From Stieleria maiorica (GTDB lineage: Bacteria > Planctomycetota > Planctomycetia > Pirellulales > Pirellulaceae): a stretch of 64,000 bases of DNA. Within the stretch, counting starts at the first letter, position 1. Every line of letters begins with the position of its first letter. A model generated the notes under the pieces. It saw nothing but the letters and a program-made list of their open reading frames with translations, searched no databases and was not told the DNA's origin. Of the stretch, positions 18,135 to 26,749 are shown piece after piece. The position numbers and the translations under genes are program-made. Location of the stretch: the NCBI RefSeq assembly GCF_008035925.1, contig NZ_CP036264.1:6729641-6793640 (forward strand), given 5' to 3'.

Positions 18135-19574
18135 TCACGAATCGCCGTTGACCTGCCGCAACTGCAGCGTGTCGATGATCTTGTCGTCGGCCAACGCGTT
18201 GGTGATCACCACCAGCCACTCGCCGGGGCTGCACCAGCCACGCTCTTTCAACCGCCCCAGTGCGTTTTGAATGGTGCGTTCGGGGTCATCGCTAAAGTCC
18301 ATCAAAAACGGCTCGACGCCCCATGGCAACATCAATTGATGAAAGGTCGACGGGATGTCGGTGAAGGCGTAGATCGGTACTTCTTGCGCCCGCATCGCGC
18401 CGAGGACATAGGCCAGGAATCCGCTACGGGTGAACACGACCACGCCGGCCCGGCCGAGTTCTTTGGCCAACACGACCGAGGATCGGAGCATCTTTGCCTT
18501 GGGCGTGTGCAACCGAATCCGCCGATTGATTTGTCCATCGACCGAGGGTTCGATGCTTTGAACGATGTTCTTGAGCACCTCGACCGATTCCAGCGGATAG
18601 GCCCCCATCGTCGTTTCCCCGGACAACATGATCGCGTCGGCTTGTTCACGGATGGCGTTGGAAACATCCGAGATTTCGGCGCGGGTGGGGATCGGAGACT
18701 GGATCATCGATTCCAACAGATGGGTCGCGATGATCACCGGTTTGCCCTGGACCTGACAGGCGTTGACCAATTCGGTTTGCACGAGCGGCAGTTTGTGGTA
18801 TTCGATCTCGATCCCCAGATCACCGCGAGCGACCATCACGCCGTCGGATTCATGGATGATCTCCTCCATGTTTTCGACACCCGCCTGATCTTCGATTTTG
18901 GCGATGATCTTGGCACAACTGGAAAGTTCATCGAGAAACTCTCGAAGCGTCACGATGTCGGCGGCTTGGCGTACGAAGGAGAGCGCGACGAAGTCCAGGC
19001 CGGCGGCGACACCGGCACACAAATCGGCTTCGTCTTTTTTCGTCAGCGCGGGTAGATTGATTCGCGTGCCCGGCAGGTTGATGTGACGACGCGAGCCGAG
19101 TGTCCCAGGGGTGAGCACTTCCAAGACGACCAAGTGATCGGTCGTTTCCAGAACCTTGGTTCGCAACAGTCCGCTGTCGATCAGCACCGTCGCGCCGACG
19201 GCGACGTCAGCCGGCAAGTCGGGATAGTTCACCGAAACGCGGTGCACACCGTCGTCGACGGCATCAAACGGTTGCGTGTGCAATTCCAAGCGGTCACCGA
19301 CCTTCAATTCGATCGGGGCATCGACCGGGCCGGTCCGCACCTCAGGTCCTTTGACGTCCATCATGATCGCGACGTGACGACCGACGTTTTGCGAGGCTTG
19401 TCGAACCCGCGCGATGATCTCTCCGACCCACTGGACGCTGCCGTGGGCCATGTTCAGCCGGATGATGTCGACTCCGGCACGGATCAACGATTCCAACTTT
19501 TCGAGTGTCTCGGTTGCCGGACCAATCGTCGCGACGATTTTCGTGTGTCGAAAGGGGCGTTGTGTGTCAGCCAT
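18135..19574 (-). CDS. pyk: Pyruvate kinase
   Basis: 479 residues from the ATG at 19574 (MADTQRPFRHTKIVATIGPA); the frame extends to 19847 but that part lacks homology. It catalyses phosphoenolpyruvate + ADP to pyruvate + ATP, the last step of glycolysis. Visible are the N-terminal KIVATIGPA strand, the RLNMAHG substrate loop, the B domain, the catalytic Lys in AKIEDQAGVENMEEI with Mg-binding Glu, and VMVARGDLGIEI. The C-terminal domain ends near residue 479, so there is no extra PEP-utiliser domain. The gene converges with the RND operon with only 43 bases between stops, and no clear terminator lies in the gap. Confidence 0.95.
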   Translation of the reverse strand: MADTQRPFRHTKIVATIGPATETLEKLESLIRAGVDIIRLNMAHGSVQWVGEIIARVRQASQNVGRHVAIMMDVKGPEVRTGPVDAPIELKVGDRLELHTQPFDAVDDGVHRVSVNYPDLPADVAVGATVLIDSGLLRTKVLETTDHLVVLEVLTPGTLGSRRHINLPGTRINLPALTKKDEADLCAGVAAGLDFVALSFVRQAADIVTLREFLDELSSCAKIIAKIEDQAGVENMEEIIHESDGVMVARGDLGIEIEYHKLPLVQTELVNACQVQGKPVIIATHLLESMIQSPIPTRAEISDVSNAIREQADAIMLSGETTMGAYPLESVEVLKNIVQSIEPSVDGQINRRIRLHTPKAKMLRSSVVLAKELGRAGVVVFTRSGFLAYVLGAMRAQEVPIYAFTDIPSTFHQLMLPWGVEPFLMDFSDDPERTIQNALGRLKERGWCSPGEWLVVITNALADDKIIDTLQLRQVNGDS

Positions 19575-19866
19575 GGTGATGATTTCCATGCGAACCAAGC
19601 GTGCTTCGAGACCAACGTCTAGTGTGGCGCTCGGATGACCCGCTGCAACACGGGTTTCAGCGATGGTGAAATCGCTGCCCTGCAGGGGATTTAGGGCGCC
19701 ATAGATCGGCATTGGAAAACGGGAAATATTACAGGGACCGCGTCGGACGCACCGGGCCACGGTGCCCGTCGTGGCCCGCCGCCGCCGCGATTGTCTATAT
19801 TGAATCAGTTCGTTTGATCGCACACGCGGCTTCGCACCGGCAGACATCTTTTCTGGGGTTGGTTCA

Positions 19867-22131
19867 ATGAATCATTGGCTTCGCTCGATCGCTGCACTGG
19901 TCGCGTTGTCGACGAGTGGATGGGTGGGCTCGGTTTCCTGGGCGCAGTCCGGACCCCAGGCACCTGCCGCCGAGTCTGATTCGCCGGCCCATTCAACCGC
20001 GGCGCCGATCACCGATGCGATGACGTTTGATGCGGCGATCGCGGAACTTTCTCACGCAAGGTTCGCGCGGCGGCAAGCGGCCTATCGTTTTCTGATCGAA
20101 TCTGGCAGCGATGCGATCGCACGCCTGGAGAACACCGCCGGCAGCGCGGATCGAAACGTCGCCGAACGATGCGTGCGGGCACTCGTCGAAATCACCCGTG
20201 ACAGCGAGTGCACCGAAGCGGCCCTGGCGGCTCTCGATCGGCTGGCCGAAGACGCCTCCAATCCGGTCGCGGATTTGGCCGCATCCGAATCGCGCCGTTT
20301 GAAGATGTCCAAGGAAGAGCATGCCATCGAAGCGTTGATCGCTGCCGGCGTGGACGTCCATCGGTCCACCCGCGGAACGGTTTACACCATCCAAATCGCC
20401 AGGGACCAGGACCTGTTCTGGCTCAAATTTTTGCCGCAACTTCGCCGGGTCCGTTTGTCGGGCAATGGCATCACCGACGCCGGATTGAAACACCTGTTCG
20501 ATTGCAACCGACTTTCCGATTTGTCATTCAGTCGCACCGCCGTCACGGACGCCGGATTGGGACAGCTTCGACACCTCCCTTCGCTGTCCGGACTGCACCT
20601 CGGTGACGACTCCTTCACCGCCGATGGCATCCGAAAACTCAAGTCGATCCCCGGCCTCACCTCGCTCTCCTGGTTCGCCTCGATCGATCGTGAACGATTG
20701 CAGGCCATCGGTGAACTTCAAAACCTGACGAGTTTCAGTTTTTCGACGCAACAGGTCACCGAAGAAACGATCCAGATCATCAATCAATTGTCGCAGCTGA
20801 CCCATTTGCATTTGACGGCAACCGGGGTGACGGATCTCCAGTGCAGGTATCTGGGACGAATCAAACCCGCCACCAACCTGTCTCTGATGCAGTCGCCCGA
20901 ATTGACACTCGCCGGCTGGGAACAACTCTGTCGGTTGGACTTGCAAACACTATCGACCTATCAAACCCCGATCACCGACGAAGTGCTCCAACGACTCGGC
21001 GACGTCACGTCGTTGAAGTACCTGACGGTGACCGAGGCACCGATCAGCGACGACGGGTTGTTGCACCTGAAGAAACTATCCGAGCTGCGATACGTCAACC
21101 TGCGCCGAACCAATGTGACCCAAGAGGGCGCCGATCGATTGAAAAAGCTGCTCCCCAAGCTGCGCACCCTGCGAATCGATTCCCAGGGCTTCGCCGCCGC
21201 CGAACCCTACAGCATCACCACCGCGGGCGGCAAAAAGAATGTCCATTTGCGGATCGCTCTGACCGACGCCACGCTCAAAACGCTGGCCCGGGAGAAAGAC
21301 ATCCACACCGTCTACATGAACCGCATCGGCAGCAATGATCAACAGGTCCGCATGATCGCCACGTTGCCGATCAAGGGGCTGGTCATCGATTCCGACGCGG
21401 TCACCGACCAGGGCCTTGCCGCGCTGAAGGAACACCCCCACCTTGAACTGCTGACCGTCACCTCCAACCGACTCACCGACGGCTGCAAAGACACACTGCT
21501 TGCGATCCCCAAACTGTCCAAGCTCTGGATCCAGAAGGCCACCCTGACCGATGACGGAGTCGGATCGCTGGTCCGAGGGTTTTGCGACAAGCAACAATTG
21601 ACGTCGCTGACCTTCGGCAATTGCCCTCAGATCACCAACGCAGCCTTCGACGGAATCATCAAACTGACTTCACTAAGCTACTTGGCCTTGCGCGACAACC
21701 CGCGGCTCGATTCCGCCGTCTTCCGGCACCTTCACGGGATGGAGGAACTGGTCGAAATCCGTCTGGAAGGAAACACCGTCCGGGCCGACGATCTGAAGCA
21801 CCTTGGTACGCTGCCCCTCGAACGACTCCATTTGAGCAACTCGACAATCGCCGAGGGGGCGATGGCGGCGCTCGCCGATGCGAGTCCGAAGATCCGACAG
21901 TTGGGGTTGGCCAAATCGAATGTGGATGACATCGCCATGGCCTCGATCGGCAAACTCGAACAACTCGAATGGTTGTGGTTGTACGGAACGTCCGTCAGCG
22001 ACGATGGCTTGACCGAACTGGACGACCTGAACAAGTTGAAACATGTCTATGTGGATGCGAATCACGTCACTGCCAAGGGGCAACAGCGGTTTGAGCAACA
22101 ACATCCCGATGCGGTTCTGCGACGCTACTAG
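19867..22131 (+). CDS. Exported leucine-rich-repeat protein
   Basis: 754 residues. A signal peptide (AALVALSTSGWVGSVSWAQ) is followed by a helical HEAT-like segment (~55-145) and then at least eighteen ~24-residue leucine-rich repeats of the ribonuclease-inhibitor/GALA kind (LKHLFDCNRLSDLSFSRTAV, ITDAGL, VTDQGLAALKEHPHLELLTV, VSDDGLTELDDLNKLKHVYV). Such proteins are abundant in planctomycetes and are presumed to bind partners at the cell surface or periplasm. Divergent from pyruvate kinase; no regulatory motif clear between them. Confidence 0.8.
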   Translation: MNHWLRSIAALVALSTSGWVGSVSWAQSGPQAPAAESDSPAHSTAAPITDAMTFDAAIAELSHARFARRQAAYRFLIESGSDAIARLENTAGSADRNVAERCVRALVEITRDSECTEAALAALDRLAEDASNPVADLAASESRRLKMSKEEHAIEALIAAGVDVHRSTRGTVYTIQIARDQDLFWLKFLPQLRRVRLSGNGITDAGLKHLFDCNRLSDLSFSRTAVTDAGLGQLRHLPSLSGLHLGDDSFTADGIRKLKSIPGLTSLSWFASIDRERLQAIGELQNLTSFSFSTQQVTEETIQIINQLSQLTHLHLTATGVTDLQCRYLGRIKPATNLSLMQSPELTLAGWEQLCRLDLQTLSTYQTPITDEVLQRLGDVTSLKYLTVTEAPISDDGLLHLKKLSELRYVNLRRTNVTQEGADRLKKLLPKLRTLRIDSQGFAAAEPYSITTAGGKKNVHLRIALTDATLKTLAREKDIHTVYMNRIGSNDQQVRMIATLPIKGLVIDSDAVTDQGLAALKEHPHLELLTVTSNRLTDGCKDTLLAIPKLSKLWIQKATLTDDGVGSLVRGFCDKQQLTSLTFGNCPQITNAAFDGIIKLTSLSYLALRDNPRLDSAVFRHLHGMEELVEIRLEGNTVRADDLKHLGTLPLERLHLSNSTIAEGAMAALADASPKIRQLGLAKSNVDDIAMASIGKLEQLEWLWLYGTSVSDDGLTELDDLNKLKHVYVDANHVTAKGQQRFEQQHPDAVLRRY

Positions 22132-22269
22132 CCCGGACAGTCGCTTGAGTCGGAATCGCGATTTTTTCCATAATGGCAGTTGGCCCGCCGGCAAAGTTTA
22201 CCCACAGCTCGGAGCTTTTCTTCGTCATGGGGCGTGTCGTTTCTAGGTGAATTTCGAGCGTATAGCTTC

Positions 22270-22298
22270 CGATAGCAGACACTAACCCTCTGCTATCG
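22270..22298 (+). promoter_or_regulatory. Perfect 10-bp inverted repeat before a start codon
   Basis: CGATAGCAGA, nine bases, then TCTGCTATCG. It ends 13 bases before the GTG at 22312 and next to the GGAG ribosome site, so it could be an operator or an mRNA hairpin affecting translation. There is no T run. Confidence 0.5.
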
Positions 22299-22311
22299 AT
22301 GGAGCCTGCTT

Positions 22312-24603
22312 GTGCCGACCCGCCTGACGAGACCTCAGCTGAACCCCACCCCCACCCACGTCAAACGGCGGCAACTGCGCGCTACCGTCGCCGGACTCGC
22401 CGCCGGATTGGTCCTCGGTTTGACCGGAGTTGCGGCGGCCGATGGGGCGATTCAGCTGACCGCGCCGTTGAATGCGGCTCCGAATCCTGCGCCCCAGGTC
22501 CGTTCGGCGGACACCGCTTGGACACAGCGGCCCGCGACCGACATCTCGTCCGGCAAATCGACCGCGGACAAAGAGCCGACGAAGGCATCGCCACCGCCCG
22601 TGAAGACCTCGGCGGAGCTGCCTGCAAAATCCGCCGCGAGGTCGCCGGACCAGCCTTTACTGAAACCGACGCCCGCAACCACCGTTTCAAGCCCCTTGGA
22701 TCGGTTTCGCGGCGCATTGCCGAAATTGCCGGCGGTGAAACCGGCGACAACATCCGTTCCAACGCCCGGCGAGGTCGAACTGGACAGCGGCAATCCGGAC
22801 AGCGGCAATCCGGACAGCGGCAATCTGCCCGCGCTACCCTCGGGCAGCCCTTGGCAGGATCGGGCCGCGGGGCATCGTGCCGGCGACTCCACCGCAACTT
22901 CACCCACTCGCGTGGCCGACCCGACACCGGACGCATCCAGCCCCGCCATATCAAGTTCGGGCGTATCAAGCGCGGGCGTGGCAGAGGGAGGCTGGGTGGC
23001 GCGGGACGCGATCAATCGGATCTCGCCGCTGCGAGACCCGATCGCCGACCAGTCAAACGCCCGATCGACCGAAACCGGTGTGATGAACGAACCGGCGACC
23101 GTTGCACCGGAGAACGTTGCGGCGACAAACGATGCGGTGGCAAACGAAGTGATCGCGGACGATGCGTCGACATTGCAATCACAGCGGCCCGTTCAAGATG
23201 CGGTGACGAAACCGTCGCAGCGACAATCGATGTCGTTGGACGAGGCCCGATCGGCCGTGGCGGACACGCGTGATGTGGACGACGATGAAACGCCGTTGCT
23301 GCCACCGCCATCGACCCGCCAGACCGATCTCGTGGAAACCGAACCGTCGGATCCGCGTGAACCCGAACGTGCGAGCCGAGGGGGCGATCCGCTACCCAAA
23401 CGCAAGCCGATGTCCAAGATCGTCGAGAGTGCTTCGTCGAGCGAAAAGTCGGACTCGGCGAAACGACACAACGCCGACAAACTAGCTCGAGGAACCGCTG
23501 ATCAAGACACCGCTTCCGAGTCCGTCTCGATCGGGGACCTGTCGGCGTCCGAGGACGCACCGACGCTGGACTACACCGGTCGCCCGGCGGCGGAAATCAC
23601 CCCGACGCGAACGGTGGCCAACATGCGTCGCGGGATCGAACGCATCCTGACGTATTTCTATGAACGGCCCGAGATCGCCAACGGACGCAGCAATTGGGGC
23701 ATGATGCACTCGATGATGGTGTTCGGTGCCGACACGCGGTTGGCCGTCGGACGTCAACACTACAGCACGATCGCCTGGATCGCTGGCAACAATAATTGTC
23801 GCGGGCAACGCCTGTTGACCCATGATGCCAACGGAATCCAGGCCAAGAGCGGAGTCGGGTTGCAAGGCCACCAGGGACAGTTTCTGGCGGTGTTGGGCAT
23901 GTGCAACGTTCCCACCGACTATCCGCTGTATGCCGGCAAAGTTAAATACGACGTCGCGGCATTGATCGAGTCGGAGAAACGGGCCTGCAAGGCGGGCGAA
24001 GAACTGACGTTCACCCTGATCGGGCTGTCACACTATCTGGACACCGACAGCCGATGGGTTGCCGCCGACGGCACCCGCTGGGACTTCGAGCGGCTGATCG
24101 AAGAGGAACTTAAACAACCGATCGTCGGCAGCGCTTGCGGCGGGACCCACCGACTGATGGGATACTCCCACGCCCTTCGCAAACGTCGCGCCGAAGGCAA
24201 GCCGATCACGGGGCAGTGGAAGCGTGCGGAGATCTTCACCGAGGACTTCATCGATTACGCCTACTCGCTGCAAAACCGCGACGGATCGATGAGCACGAAT
24301 TGGTTGGAAGGCCGTGCGGACAACGGAAACGTCGATCGAAAGATTCAAACGACCGGTCACATCGTCGAATGGTTGCTGACCGTCACGCCCGATGACCAGT
24401 TACAAGACCGACGTCTGGTCGCTGCGGTCGCGTTCCTGCTCCGTTCCATGGGGGCGGATCTGGATCACGATTGGAGCATCGGTCCCAAAGGCCACGCGCT
24501 ACGATCGCTGGCGATGTATCACCAACGCGTCTACCGCGCTGGCACGCCGTGGGTCCCCGCCGCGGTGGCCGCATCGACGACCCGAGCCCAGAGCCACCGC
24601 TAG
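22312..24603 (+). CDS. Exported protein with disordered N-half and alpha/alpha-toroid-like C-half
   Basis: 763 residues from a GTG preceded by GGAG at proper spacing. A signal peptide (TVAGLAAGLVLGLTGVAAADG) is followed by ~380 residues of Pro/Ala/Ser/Asp-rich disordered sequence that includes DSGNP repeats. The conserved part begins near residue 430 (MRRGIERILTYFYERPE) and includes NNNCRGQRLL, GHQGQFLAVLGMC and SLQNRDGSMSTNW, the last being like the repeat motif of terpene-cyclase-type toroids. This C-terminal domain is shared among planctomycete secreted proteins, but its activity is unknown to me. The neighbouring genes give no operon. Confidence 0.65.
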   Translation: MPTRLTRPQLNPTPTHVKRRQLRATVAGLAAGLVLGLTGVAAADGAIQLTAPLNAAPNPAPQVRSADTAWTQRPATDISSGKSTADKEPTKASPPPVKTSAELPAKSAARSPDQPLLKPTPATTVSSPLDRFRGALPKLPAVKPATTSVPTPGEVELDSGNPDSGNPDSGNLPALPSGSPWQDRAAGHRAGDSTATSPTRVADPTPDASSPAISSSGVSSAGVAEGGWVARDAINRISPLRDPIADQSNARSTETGVMNEPATVAPENVAATNDAVANEVIADDASTLQSQRPVQDAVTKPSQRQSMSLDEARSAVADTRDVDDDETPLLPPPSTRQTDLVETEPSDPREPERASRGGDPLPKRKPMSKIVESASSSEKSDSAKRHNADKLARGTADQDTASESVSIGDLSASEDAPTLDYTGRPAAEITPTRTVANMRRGIERILTYFYERPEIANGRSNWGMMHSMMVFGADTRLAVGRQHYSTIAWIAGNNNCRGQRLLTHDANGIQAKSGVGLQGHQGQFLAVLGMCNVPTDYPLYAGKVKYDVAALIESEKRACKAGEELTFTLIGLSHYLDTDSRWVAADGTRWDFERLIEEELKQPIVGSACGGTHRLMGYSHALRKRRAEGKPITGQWKRAEIFTEDFIDYAYSLQNRDGSMSTNWLEGRADNGNVDRKIQTTGHIVEWLLTVTPDDQLQDRRLVAAVAFLLRSMGADLDHDWSIGPKGHALRSLAMYHQRVYRAGTPWVPAAVAASTTRAQSHR
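22783..22827 (+). repeat. 15-bp in-frame tandem repeat, three copies
   Basis: The unit GACAGCGGCAATCCG occurs twice exactly and once with one change, encoding DSGNP-DSGNP-DSGNL in the disordered half of the protein. Confidence 0.85.
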
Positions 24604-24643
24604 GACGACGACGCATTGGGCGGTTGGATGATCGTCGGTCAAT

Positions 24644-24709
24644 CGTAGCTACCTTCGCCAGAAGGTGGTCCTTGACATAATCCACGCTCTGGCGAGCGTC
24701 GCTACGTCA
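24644..24709. repeat. Palindromic intergenic repeat, family C, copy 2
   Basis: CGTAGCTACCTTCGCCAGAA ... CTCTGGCGAGCGTCGCTACG. It is inverted relative to the copy at 9611-9680 and about 80% alike in the shared arms. Confidence 0.6.
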
Positions 24710-24711
24710 GA

Positions 24712-24781
24712 GCGGAAAAGGGGGCAGGTACCAAAAATGCGAAGCACCCTTCGGGCCATTCGTACCTGACCCCTTTTCCGC
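24712..24781. repeat. 70-bp palindrome
   Basis: The arms GCGGAAAAGGGG / CCCCTTTTCCGC are perfect; an inner pair CAGGTAC/GTACCTG follows. The centre is GAAGCACCCTTCGGGCC. REP-type element. Confidence 0.65.
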
Positions 24782-24910
24782 GGCACCCTCAGCTACGACA
24801 GGCGAATAGCCCAAGCACGAAGGGCGAGCGTCACGCGATCGGATTTCGTATATTCAGTGCAAGGGTGTCGCGACACTGCTGCGCCGAATCGACCGTCCAC
24901 GGGATCAACG

Positions 24911-26527
24911 ATGCAACGTCTCACGCTTCCCCTCTTTTGCCTGGTCTTCGCGTTCGGGTCGACGGATTCGCCAGCGGACCCGCCATCGGGGGCGGAACTT
25001 GCCGGCTATGCGATGACGCACGCCGGTGATGTCGCCCGCGGCAAAGCATTGTTCGACGACCAGCGGACCACCCGCTGCAGAACCTGCCATCGCGTCGGCA
25101 CCTCGGGAGGCCGAGTCGGCCCGGATCTGTCCAAGATCGGCGGCAAGTTCGATCGGATTCACTTGATCGAATCACTGCTCGAACCTTCGCGTCAGATCGT
25201 CCAAGGCTACGAAACCAGCGTCGTGTTGACCACCGCCGGCGAAGTCCGCTCCGGTGTGATCACCGGTGAAGACGCGCGGCACGTGACGCTGGATGATTCG
25301 GCCGGGAAACAATGGACGATCGCCCGCAGCGACATCGAATCGATTAAACCGAGTGCGACCAGCACGATGCCGGACGATCTCGCCAAGCACCTATCCGAAC
25401 AGCAATTCACCGATCTGATCGCCTACCTGGAAACACTTCGCACCGGAGTCGGCAACAAATTCGGTTCGGCGACCGTCGGCCCCATCCAGATCCCCGCCGG
25501 TTTCCAGATCCAAACACTCGTCACCGGTCTCTCCGGCGCGACCGCGATGGAAGTACTCGACGACGGACGCGTGCTCGTCTGCGAACAAGACGGTCGTGTG
25601 CGGGTCGTCAAGGACGGCAAGCTTCTGACACAGCCGATGCTGACCTTGGACGTCGAACACCACTGGGAACGCGGACTGATCGGCGTGACCGTCCACCCCG
25701 ACTTTCCGGCTTCGAACTGGTTGTACGTCTGCTACGTCGTCGACCAACCGTACACGCATCACCGCGTCAGCCGGTTTCGTGTGCACGGTGATGTCGCCGA
25801 CCCCGCCAGCGAACAGATCCTGATCGCCGGCGACGACCAGAGCAAATTCGGGGGCAACGTTCCGGCCGGTCATCAAGGCGGCGCGCTGCACTTCGGCCCC
25901 GATGGCAAACTGTACATCGCCATCGGCGAGCAGACGGCGAAGCAACCCGCCCAGGACATGCACGCGTTGCAAGGCAAAATCCTGTGCTTGATGGACGACG
26001 GTTCGATCCCGCCGGACAACCCCTTCGTCAACACCACCCAAGGCAAGTATCGATCGATCTGGGCACTCGGTTGTCGCAACCCGTTCACCTTTGCCATCGA
26101 CCGCCGGACCGGGCGAATGTTGATCAACGACGTCGGCGGGAAATTCGAAGAGATCAATCCGGGCGTCGCGGGAACCAATTACGGGTGGCCGAAATACGAT
26201 CACGGCCCGATCGACAAGCAAGGTTATACCGGGCCGATCCACCGCTACCCCGAAGCTTCGATTTCCGGAGGCGACTTTGCCCCCGATGCGGTGGGCAAAA
26301 CGTTTGCCGGTCGCTACTTCTTTGCCGACTTTGTGCACGGCTGGGTCCACACCATCGACGCCGATGCCGGTGGAAAGCCCGAGACGTTTGCCAGCGGATT
26401 GCGACGCCCGGTGGACCTGCGGTTTTCCGCCGACGGCTCGCTGTACGTCTTGCTGCGCAACGCCTGGGTCGTCGATGATAAATTCCAACGCGACAGCGGT
26501 TCGCTGGTGCAAATCCGTCGCCGGTAG
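24911..26527 (+). CDS. Cytochrome c / glucose-sorbosone dehydrogenase-like fusion
   Basis: 538 residues from the ATG at 24911; an in-frame upstream start at 24857 gives no signal peptide at the N-terminus. Residues ~1-22 are a signal peptide. Residues ~35-190 form the Pirellula/Verrucomicrobium-type haem domain: CRTCHRVG binds haem c, followed by GGRVGPDLSKIGGKFDR and EPSRQIVQGYETSVV. Residues ~200-535 form a six-bladed propeller of the GSDH/PQQ-dependent aldose sugar dehydrogenase type (GLIGVTVHPDF, HQGGALHFGPDGKLYIAIG, CRNPFTFAIDRRTGRMLIND). It probably oxidises a sugar in the periplasm and passes electrons to its own haem. The cytochrome is N-terminal rather than C-terminal. Confidence 0.85.
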   Translation: MQRLTLPLFCLVFAFGSTDSPADPPSGAELAGYAMTHAGDVARGKALFDDQRTTRCRTCHRVGTSGGRVGPDLSKIGGKFDRIHLIESLLEPSRQIVQGYETSVVLTTAGEVRSGVITGEDARHVTLDDSAGKQWTIARSDIESIKPSATSTMPDDLAKHLSEQQFTDLIAYLETLRTGVGNKFGSATVGPIQIPAGFQIQTLVTGLSGATAMEVLDDGRVLVCEQDGRVRVVKDGKLLTQPMLTLDVEHHWERGLIGVTVHPDFPASNWLYVCYVVDQPYTHHRVSRFRVHGDVADPASEQILIAGDDQSKFGGNVPAGHQGGALHFGPDGKLYIAIGEQTAKQPAQDMHALQGKILCLMDDGSIPPDNPFVNTTQGKYRSIWALGCRNPFTFAIDRRTGRMLINDVGGKFEEINPGVAGTNYGWPKYDHGPIDKQGYTGPIHRYPEASISGGDFAPDAVGKTFAGRYFFADFVHGWVHTIDADAGGKPETFASGLRRPVDLRFSADGSLYVLLRNAWVVDDKFQRDSGSLVQIRRR

Positions 26528-26550
26528 GGTCGTGGAGAGACGGGCAAAAT

Positions 26551-26715
26551 ATGGGATGGTCAAAAAATGGGAAAACAGATCCACGGTATCCACTCGGCTG
26601 GACCGATCGTTTGCAACGGGGGGAGAGTCCCGTCGCTTGCGTCTCATCACGAGCAAACTTGCTGGCCCCCACTTTCTCGTCTCTTATTTCTTGACCATCC
26701 CATTTTTTGACCAGT
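26551..26715. repeat. Inverted repeat between genes
   Basis: GGGATGGTCAAAAAATGGG on the left pairs with parts of TTGACCATCCCATTTTTTGACCA on the right. The two arms enclose ~120 bases without a gene. This resembles other dispersed hairpins in the window. Confidence 0.5.
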
Positions 26716-26749
26716 CTCTTCTACCCGAGCTTGTTTGCTCGTTCTTTCC

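Larger units (their letters stand above)
24604..24910. other. Intergenic region made of two palindromic repeats
   Basis: These 307 bases contain a family C repeat (24644-24709) followed at once by a long palindrome (24712-24781). The rest holds no convincing gene or promoter. Confidence 0.55.

Noticed and set aside
18091-18135. Shared terminator between the convergent RND and pyruvate kinase genes
   Set aside because: No stem with a T run could be found in the 43-base gap.
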